Source: BOG-908 sp964242035
GTDB lineage: Bacteria > Pseudomonadota > Alphaproteobacteria > Acetobacterales > Acetobacteraceae
Direction: 5' to 3'
DNA length: 7,134 nucleotides
NCBI GenBank assembly: GCA_964242035.1
Contig: CAXTCL010000202.1
Span: forward strand, 1 to 7,134
Below, piece by piece: positions 1 through 4,967 of the stretch. Under the pieces are notes generated by a model. The model made no database searches and had not been told where the DNA came from. It was given only the letters and a program-made list of their open reading frames with translations. How positions within the stretch are numbered: position 1 is the stretch's first letter; each line of letters opens with the position of its first letter. A program made the translations under genes and the position numbers.

Positions 1-2
1 TC

Positions 3-47
3 AAAAGTTTTTGCTTCTTTTTTTCAAAAAAGAAGGCCTTTCTTCCT
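3..47 (-). repeat. AT-rich intergenic repeat, copy 1 (permease 3' end)
   Basis: This is an AT-rich island in GC-rich surroundings. Read on the minus strand it runs AGGAAGAAAGGCCTTC, then a T-run, GA and an A-run ending in GAAG, then CAAAAACTTTT. It matches the copy at 3182-3227 except for one missing base in the CAAAAAACTTTT part and one substitution. CTTCTTTTTT and AAAAAAGAAG can pair around a very short loop, so the transcript of the minus-strand permease would end in an A:U-rich hairpin. The repeat overlaps the permease gene: its first 24 bases encode the last seven residues and the TGA stop. It may act as a weak terminator or mRNA 3' element, but the stem is not GC-rich as in a classical Rho-independent terminator. 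The repeat identity is directly visible; the function is inferred. Confidence 0.85.
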
Positions 48-1394
48 TTTCATAACGCCCCAGTAAAGCGGCCCCACCACAACTAGCCCCACGATCCAGG
101 ACACATCCGCCCCGCCCAGCCAACGCGCCACAACGCCGGTATAAAGCGGGTTGGAAACGAACGGGACCTGCACCAGGATGCCCACCCCGTAGCACAGCAG
201 AGCCGGCGCGTTATATCGCCCATACCGCCCGCCATCCGGCTGGAAGAACGCGTCCACGTCATACGCGCCATGCTTGATCAGGTAGAAGTCCACCAGGTTG
301 ATCGCTGTCCAAGGCACCAGCACGTAGAGCAGCAGCAAAATGAAGTTTGTGTAGTTTTCCATGAAGTTGCTGGCCGCGAACACCGCCAGCACTACTGACA
401 CACCCGCCATGCAGCAGGACGCCAGCACCCGTTCCATCGCCCGCGCGCGCCAGTGCGGCAGGAACGTCTGCGCCACCGCGATGCCGGACAGGACACCGCA
501 ATAGATGTTCATAGCACTTCCCGCCGCAATGCCGAGCGAGAGCACCGGCACCACGAACAGCACGGTTGGCCCGAGCGTGGCGGCAAAGGCGTCCATGATG
601 TTTGACGTGCCGGCGACGATCGCCAGCAGCGCGCCAAGCACCATCGGAAAGATGGAGCCCAGCACGCAGCCGGCGTAACTCGCCCAGAATGCCTGCCGCG
701 CGCCGGCACCTGGCGGCAGATAGCGCGAGTAATCGGCGACATAGGGCGCGTAGGCAATCTGCCACAGCGCCCCCACTGACACTGCGCCGAGAAAACCGTT
801 GGTAGTGAGCGCGCCTTTTGCGAAAGCCGCCGCCGGCACGCCGTGCACGAACGCGAGCCACGTAAAGCACAGTAGCAGTGCTGCACCCGCAAGCCAGGAC
901 AACCACTTCGAATACAGGTGGATCAGGTCGTGCCCGTAAATCGCTGCCACCAGGCTGACCAGGCAGATCACCACCGCATAGGCGTGTGTGCCCATGCCGC
1001 CGGCCAGGAGGTGCAGCGACTCGCCGCCGAGCACGAAGTTCGCTGCGATGAATCCCACGTACATCAGCACGACGAGTGCTATCACCGCCACCGCACCCAC
1101 CGTGCCGAACTGCCCGCGCGTCTGCACCATCTGCGGCACGCCCAGCTCCGGCCCCTGTGCGGCATGCAGCGCCATGAACACGCCGCCAATTGCGTTGCCG
1201 AGCACGATCGCCAATACCGATTGCACCAGGCTGAGATGGTAGATCGTCGGCGCCAGTGCGCCGGTCACCACCGTAAGCATCATGATGTTCGCGCCAAACC
1301 AGATGGCGAACAGATCGCCCGGCCTGCCGTGCCGCTCGCCCAGCGGGATCTGGTAGATGGTGTTTGCTTCAATGGCAGGCAGGATGCGTTTCAT
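24..1394 (-). CDS. NCS1-family purine/cytosine permease-like transporter
   Basis: A 456-residue, very hydrophobic inner-membrane protein of the nucleobase:cation symporter-1 family, which carries cytosine, purines, allantoin, hydantoins or thiamine with H+ or Na+. Visible family features are the entry region after PLGER (about 17-50, with IWFGAN), the GPELGVPQM/TRGQFG segment (81-97), the mid-protein WQIAYAPYVADYSRYLP stretch (211-227), and PWTAINLVDFYLIKHGAYDV (361-380), typical of the region between late helices. Hydrophobic segments fit about 12 helices, and the length is normal. The ATG is preceded by a weak AAGAAAG ribosome site at 6 nt. It is transcribed divergently from the ABC importer and shares an 84-bp control region with it. 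The C-terminus RKKGLLF and the stop are encoded by the AT-rich repeat. The family is clear, but the substrate cannot be told from sequence; CodB-like is the nearest description. Confidence 0.9.
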   Translation of the reverse strand: MKRILPAIEANTIYQIPLGERHGRPGDLFAIWFGANIMMLTVVTGALAPTIYHLSLVQSVLAIVLGNAIGGVFMALHAAQGPELGVPQMVQTRGQFGTVGAVAVIALVVLMYVGFIAANFVLGGESLHLLAGGMGTHAYAVVICLVSLVAAIYGHDLIHLYSKWLSWLAGAALLLCFTWLAFVHGVPAAAFAKGALTTNGFLGAVSVGALWQIAYAPYVADYSRYLPPGAGARQAFWASYAGCVLGSIFPMVLGALLAIVAGTSNIMDAFAATLGPTVLFVVPVLSLGIAAGSAMNIYCGVLSGIAVAQTFLPHWRARAMERVLASCCMAGVSVVLAVFAASNFMENYTNFILLLLYVLVPWTAINLVDFYLIKHGAYDVDAFFQPDGGRYGRYNAPALLCYGVGILVQVPFVSNPLYTGVVARWLGGADVSWIVGLVVVGPLYWGVMKRKKGLLF

Positions 1395-1410
1395 TCGGCG
1401 CTTTCTTGGG

Positions 1411-1429
1411 CGTGCAACGTCTTTGCACG
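1411..1429. promoter_or_regulatory. Perfect 7-bp inverted repeat, candidate operator
   Basis: CGTGCAA, a 5-bp spacer CGTCT, then TTGCACG: both arms match perfectly, giving a 19-bp dyad. It begins 17 bp upstream of the NCS1 permease start. The size and symmetry suit a dimeric repressor or activator site. It could instead be a small hairpin in the permease leader RNA. The dyad is directly seen; the operator role is inferred. Confidence 0.5.
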
Positions 1430-1435
1430 AACGCG

Positions 1436-1463
1436 TTGCCGCGCCCGGTCAGTATGCTAGCAT
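1436..1463 (+). promoter_or_regulatory. Possible sigma-70-like promoter for the ABC importer
   Basis: TTGCCG (1436-1441) and TAGCAT (1458-1463) are separated by 16 bp and would start transcription near 1470, leaving a leader of only about 9 nt before the ATG. That would fit the absence of a ribosome-binding site there. The -10 hexamer is a poor match and overlaps the second palindrome, so this is tentative. Confidence 0.25.
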
Positions 1464-1469
1464 CCCGAC
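1448..1469. promoter_or_regulatory. 22-bp imperfect palindrome with ATGCTAGCAT core, candidate operator
   Basis: The core ATGCTAGCAT (1454-1463) is a perfect 10-bp palindrome. Extending outward, GTC (1448-1450) pairs with GAC (1467-1469), so 9 of 11 positions in each half are symmetric. It lies 10 bp before the start of the binding-protein gene, over the place a -10 element would occupy. A regulator bound here would probably block importer transcription. The symmetry is seen; the role is inferred. Confidence 0.45.
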
Positions 1470-1478
1470 ATACCGCTT

Positions 1479-3062
1479 ATGACCCCACTCGAACGCCACG
1501 TCACCGAGGAATACCGTGCCGGCCGGCTCAGCCGCCGCCAGTTCCTCAGCCACGCCGCACGCATCGGCCTGCTCGCCGCATTGCCGGCGCGCGCCGCACC
1601 GCTCGGCCGCCCGGGCGCCACCATACGCATCGCCTCCAACGTGCCCGCCGGCGCCATCGACCCGATGACCGTCTCCGAAATCGGCGGCCTCGCCATGCTG
1701 CAGCAAACCGGCGAGTTCCTGCTCATGGCAGGCTCGGACCTGATCCTGCGGCCCGCGTTGGCCACCGCCTGGCACCCGAACGCCGACTGCTCCGTGTGGA
1801 CTTTCTCGTTGCGCGCGGGCGTAAAATACCATGACGGCCAAAGTTTCACCGCGTCAGATGTCGTCGCCACGATGGACCGTCTCTGCCATCCGAAACTCGG
1901 TTCCAACGCGCTGTCCGTCCTGCGCGGTGCGCTTTCGCCGGGCGGCACCAAGCGCATCGACGATCTTACCGTGCGCTTCGATCTCGACGCGCCGAACGGC
2001 AACTTTCCGTTCTATGTCTCGTCGGACAACTACAACGCCATCATCCTGCCCGCCAACTACGCCGGCGATTTCGAAACCAATTTCAACGGCACTGGTCCTT
2101 TCCGCCTGGAGCATTACGCGCCGAAGGTCGGCGCGAACTTTGTGCGCAACGAAAACTACTGGGGCCGCCTTGCACTCCCCGCGCGCACGGAATTTTCCTT
2201 CTTCGCAGACCAGCAGCCGCAAATCCTCGCCCTTGAGGACGACCAGGTGGACGCCATCGTGCAGATCTCCGTCCAGGGCGCGCAAGGCCTGCTGCGCGAC
2301 CCCGATGTGCGCATCATCGATATCCCCGCCGCCACGCATCGCCAATTGCATCTGCGCTGCGACAAAGGCCCGACCGCCGATCGCCGAATTCGCCAAGCCA
2401 TCGCGCTCACGCTGGACAGGCCCGGCATCGTCCACGGCCTGTTCCAGGGCCGCTCGCGCCTGGGCAATGACTCCCCCTTCGCCCCGATCTACCCCTCCAC
2501 CGACCAGGCCATCCCCCAGCGCGCCAAGAACCTCGCCCAGGCCCGCGCCCTCATGCAGGCAGCCGGCTACCCGGAGGGTTTCCAGACCACACTCACCACC
2601 GAGCGCGTGCAGGAAATCCCCGATTTCGCCGTGCTCGTGCAAAACGCCTGCGCCGAAATCGGCATCAAGATAGAACTGCGCATCGAGGACCCCGGCACCT
2701 ACTACGGGGCCGCGCAATTCGGCCGCTCGGACTGGCTGGACAGCCCCATGGGCATCACCGATTACGGCCACCGCGGCGTGCCCAACGTAACGCTCGCTGC
2801 CCCCTTCCTCAGCAACGGCGCTTGGAACGCCGCGCGTTTCCACAACACGGAATACGATCGCCTTGTCGCCTCCTATATCGCCGCCACGGACCTGTCCGAA
2901 CAGCGCGTAACCGCAGGCAAGATACAGACCCTGCTGCTGGAGGAGACGCCCGTCATCATCGCGTATTTTTACGACTATTTGTGTGCTACTGGACCAGCCG
3001 TTACCGGCGTCCAGGTCAGCGGGATCACGCAGATATGGTTGCAGGACGCGGCGCTGAGTTGA
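1479..3062 (+). CDS. Family-5 ABC transporter solute-binding protein, Tat-type signal
   Basis: A 527-residue periplasmic receptor of the DppA/OppA/NikA class (SBP_bac_5), which delivers peptides, opines, nickel chelates or similar solutes to the permease. The N-terminus has a long polar region, then SRRQFL (18-23, twin-arginine motif), a hydrophobic stretch and a likely signal peptidase site after ARA (37-39), so export by the Tat pathway is expected. The family hallmark follows near residues 107-131: WTFSLRAGVKYHDGQSF, then a TASDVVATMDR helix. The GTGPFRLEHY and NENYWG segments are also typical. Length is normal. The ATG is the first possible start, since an in-frame TAG lies 18 bp upstream, and no ribosome-binding sequence precedes it. 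It heads the importer genes but is separated from the first permease by 166 bp of repeat DNA. The ligand is unknown. Confidence 0.92.
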   Translation: MTPLERHVTEEYRAGRLSRRQFLSHAARIGLLAALPARAAPLGRPGATIRIASNVPAGAIDPMTVSEIGGLAMLQQTGEFLLMAGSDLILRPALATAWHPNADCSVWTFSLRAGVKYHDGQSFTASDVVATMDRLCHPKLGSNALSVLRGALSPGGTKRIDDLTVRFDLDAPNGNFPFYVSSDNYNAIILPANYAGDFETNFNGTGPFRLEHYAPKVGANFVRNENYWGRLALPARTEFSFFADQQPQILALEDDQVDAIVQISVQGAQGLLRDPDVRIIDIPAATHRQLHLRCDKGPTADRRIRQAIALTLDRPGIVHGLFQGRSRLGNDSPFAPIYPSTDQAIPQRAKNLAQARALMQAAGYPEGFQTTLTTERVQEIPDFAVLVQNACAEIGIKIELRIEDPGTYYGAAQFGRSDWLDSPMGITDYGHRGVPNVTLAAPFLSNGAWNAARFHNTEYDRLVASYIAATDLSEQRVTAGKIQTLLLEETPVIIAYFYDYLCATGPAVTGVQVSGITQIWLQDAALS

Positions 3063-3070
3063 ATGAGCAG

Positions 3071-3129
3071 AAAGCAAGGCCTTCTTTTTTGAAAAAAAGA
3101 AGCAAAAAACTTTTGCTCCCCGCCTGCAT
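3071..3129 (+). repeat. AT-rich intergenic repeat, copy 2 (binding-protein 3' end)
   Basis: The core AAGGCCTTC, hairpin and CAAAAAACTTTT run from 3076 to 3114, followed by a GC-rich tail GCTCCCCGCCTGCAT. The tail recurs almost unchanged after the copy near 6908. The copy starts 9-14 bp after the binding-protein stop codon and has the same orientation relative to that gene as copy 1 has to the permease. The AGGAAG head seen in the other copies is degraded here. Confidence 0.85.
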
Positions 3130-3181
3130 CACGGCCCGTGTCCGTTTTGCAAACATGCACGCCCGCATAGGCGTCAGTAGT

Positions 3182-3227
3182 AAAAGTTTTTTGCTTCTTT
3201 TCTTCAAAAAAGAAGGCCTTTCTTCCT
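3182..3227 (-). repeat. AT-rich intergenic repeat, copy 3 (inverted, abutting permease start)
   Basis: This is the only copy that points against the neighbouring genes. Its plus-strand reading ends in GGCCTTTCTTCCT, one base before the ATG of the downstream permease. AGAAGG (3211-3216) inside it is the only Shine-Dalgarno-like sequence for that start, 12 nt away, which is longer than ideal. It lacks the GCCTGCAT tail found with copies 2 and 4. Confidence 0.85.
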
Positions 3228-3228
3228 G

Positions 3229-4167
3229 ATGCTACGCCGAGCCACCCTGAGCGCACTCACCCTGATCCTGCTAAGCATGGTCGTCTTCGCCGCCGGCCAG
3301 CTTCTCCCGGGCGACGTGGGCCGCTCCATCCTCGGCCCGCTCGCCGACTCCCGCGCGGTCGCCGCGCTGAACCATCAGCTCGGCACGGATCAGCCGCCGC
3401 TGCTGATGTATGCCCACTGGGTCGGCGGCCTGTTGCACGGCAGCGCCGGCCAGTCCTACGCGTATCGCAGCCCGGTGGCGCCGTTCATCTGGCGTGCGCT
3501 GGGCAAGTCGCTGGCGCTCGCCGGCGTCACGGCAATCATCGTCATCCCGCTCTCCATCGGCGCCGGCATCGTGGCCGCCCTGTGCCGTGGCCGCTGGCAG
3601 GACCGGCTGATCACCCTGGGCGGCCTGTCGCTGACCGTGGTGCCGGAATTCGTCTCCGGCATCCTGCTCATCCTGGTGTTCGGCGTGTGGCTGCGCTGGC
3701 TGCCGATCTCCGCCAACACCCGTCCCGGCACGGCGCTGCTGGAGCAGGGGCGTCACCTGATCCTGCCCGCGCTGCCGCTGGTGCTCATCCTGTTCGGCTA
3801 CATCTCGCGCATCGCGCGCGCCGGCATGGTGGAGGCGCTGGACGCGGACTACACCCGCACTGCGCGCCTGCGCGGCCTGCCGCCGCGGCAGGTGATTGTG
3901 CGTCACGTGCTGCGCAACGCGCTGCTGCCCACCATCACGGTGATCGCCAGCCAGACGAGCTACCTGCTGGGCGGCCTCGTCGTGGTGGAGACGCTGTTCC
4001 GCTACCAGGGCATCGGCAGCCTCATCCTGACCGCCGCCCGCGGCAAGGACTATCCCATGCTGGAGGCCGGCATCCTCACCGTCGGCGCCGCCTACATCCT
4101 GGCGGCCATACTGGCTGACGTTCTGATCGCGGCGCTGGACCCGCGCAGCCAGGCGGCCGCGCGATGA
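3229..4167 (+). CDS. ABC transporter permease, DppB/OppB type
   Basis: A 312-residue inner-membrane subunit that forms half of the translocation pore. It begins with a hydrophobic helix (about 8-22) followed by LLPGDV, the usual N-terminal layout of this family (LAPGDP-like). The coupling loop that contacts the ATPase lies at about 202-234: EALDADYTRTARLRGLP, then RHVLRNALLP. The late signature VVVETLFRYQGIG (251-263) is present, with Q where P is usual before GIG. The RGKDYPMLEAG segment follows at 271-281. Five to six membrane helices are likely and the length is typical. The ATG at 3229 is the only plausible start, because no in-frame start lies between it and an upstream TAA at 3181. Its ribosome site is poor and lies in the repeat. 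The gene ends in an ATGA overlap with the next permease. Confidence 0.92.
   Translation: MLRRATLSALTLILLSMVVFAAGQLLPGDVGRSILGPLADSRAVAALNHQLGTDQPPLLMYAHWVGGLLHGSAGQSYAYRSPVAPFIWRALGKSLALAGVTAIIVIPLSIGAGIVAALCRGRWQDRLITLGGLSLTVVPEFVSGILLILVFGVWLRWLPISANTRPGTALLEQGRHLILPALPLVLILFGYISRIARAGMVEALDADYTRTARLRGLPPRQVIVRHVLRNALLPTITVIASQTSYLLGGLVVVETLFRYQGIGSLILTAARGKDYPMLEAGILTVGAAYILAAILADVLIAALDPRSQAAAR
4151..4167 (+). promoter_or_regulatory. Ribosome site and ATGA start/stop overlap at the permease-permease junction
   Basis: AGGCGG (4151-4156) sits 7 nt before the ATG at 4164, and that ATG shares ATGA with the TGA stop of the preceding gene. This fixes the start and indicates translational coupling of the two pore subunits, which are needed in equal amounts. 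Confidence 0.75.
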
Positions 4168-4967
4168 GGCGCCTGCTGCGGCCCGGCTTCCTCGCGGGCC
4201 TCGCCATCGTGGCGTTCTGGGCCGTCTGCGCCCTGCTCGGCCCGTTTCTGGAGCCGCAGAACCCCTACCGCGACGATTTAATGAACGCCCTGGCGCCGCC
4301 TTCCGCCGCGCACTGGTTCGGCACGGACCAGATCGGGCGCGACATCTTCTCCCGCATCATCGCCGGCGCGCGGCCCATCCTGTCCGTGGCGCCGCTGGCC
4401 ACGCTGCTGGCCACCCTGTGCGGCACCACGCTCGGCCTCGTCACCGGCTATGCTGGCGGCTGGGTGGACGCGCTGCTCAGCCGACTGATCGAGGTGATCC
4501 TGGCGCTGCCCCTCATCGTGGTGGCGCTGGTGGTCCTCGTCGCCCTCGGCCCGTCCTCGCTGAACGTCACCGTGGTGATCGCCCTCGTCTTCACGCCCAT
4601 CATCGCCCGCACCGTGCGCAGTGCCGTGCTGGCCGAGTGCAAGCTGGATTACGTGCCCGCCGCGCAACTGCGCTCCGAGCGCGCGCTGCACATCATGTTC
4701 GCCGAAATACTGCCGAACATCCTGCCGCCCATACTCGTCGAAGTAACGGTGCGGCTCGGCTACGCCATCTTCACCGTGGCCTCGCTCAGCTTCCTGGGCT
4801 TCGGCATCCAGCCGCCCTCGCCGGATTGGGGCCTGACCATCGCGGAGAATTACGGCCTCATCGTCGGCGGTTATGGCTGGACGGTGGGGTTCGCGGCACT
4901 CGCCACCGCGTCGCTCGTGGTCGGCGTCAATTTGGTCGCTGAGGGCTTGCAGGAGGCGCTGCAGTGA
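4164..4967 (+). CDS. ABC transporter permease, DppC/OppC type
   Basis: A 267-residue partner permease that completes the membrane pore. The N-terminal helix is followed by the family's periplasmic motif HWFGTDQIGRDIFSRIIAGAR (50-70). The next helices include LLSRLIEVILALP (104-116). The ATPase-contacting loop is at about 158-190 (ECKLDYVPAA to EILPNILPPI). It is less canonical than usual, with AAQLRSERALHIMF where an AAxxLGAS-like stretch is common. The FLGFGIQPPSPDWG motif (210-223) and the NLVAEGLQEAL ending (256-266) are typical. It is slightly shorter than many DppC proteins because of a short N-terminus. It is overlapped by its neighbours on both sides (ATGA upstream, GTGA downstream). 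Confidence 0.92.
   Translation: MRRLLRPGFLAGLAIVAFWAVCALLGPFLEPQNPYRDDLMNALAPPSAAHWFGTDQIGRDIFSRIIAGARPILSVAPLATLLATLCGTTLGLVTGYAGGWVDALLSRLIEVILALPLIVVALVVLVALGPSSLNVTVVIALVFTPIIARTVRSAVLAECKLDYVPAAQLRSERALHIMFAEILPNILPPILVEVTVRLGYAIFTVASLSFLGFGIQPPSPDWGLTIAENYGLIVGGYGWTVGFAALATASLVVGVNLVAEGLQEALQ
4951..4967 (+). promoter_or_regulatory. Strong ribosome site fixing a GTG start in a GTGA overlap
   Basis: A perfect AGGAGG (4951-4956) lies 7 nt before GTG at 4964, and the GTG overlaps the TGA stop of the upstream permease. This is the best ribosome site in the window and favours GTG over any later start for the ATPase gene. Confidence 0.8.

Larger units (their letters stand above)
1395..1478. 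promoter_or_regulatory. Divergent control region between NCS1 permease and ABC importer
   Basis: These 84 bp separate two start codons that point away from each other, so promoters for both directions should lie here or within the gene starts. The region holds two separate palindromes (1411-1429 and 1448-1469), spaced so that one sits next to each gene. No regulator gene is present in the window. I could not find a convincing sigma-70 promoter for the minus direction. Confidence 0.65.
3063..3228 (+). other. Gap between binding protein and permease: two convergent repeats forming a long dyad
   Basis: This non-coding stretch carries repeat copies at 3076-3114 and 3182-3220 in opposite orientation, matching at 38 of 39 positions, with 67 nt between them. 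Transcribed RNA could fold into one long, mainly A:U stem, or each copy could form its own short hairpin. An element here could terminate part of the transcription or protect the 3' end of the binding-protein mRNA, giving more receptor than permease, as REP sequences do in the malE-malF gap of E. coli. The spacer contains a short GTTTTGCAAAC near-palindrome and nothing else I recognise. Confidence 0.7.

Noticed and set aside
1854..3077. Long minus-strand open frame (407 codons) opposite the binding protein
   Set aside because: It is antisense to a clear family-5 binding protein, with low-complexity composition and no motifs.
3115..3181. Spacer between convergent repeats as a small RNA or mobile element cargo
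   Set aside because: Apart from a short GTTTTGCAAAC near-palindrome I see no promoter, structured core or reading frame there.
2822..3229. Plus-strand open frame of 135 codons across the binding-protein end and both repeats
   Set aside because: It is out of frame with the binding protein and gains length from the repeat reading as Phe/Leu/Lys-rich sequence. There is no family resemblance.
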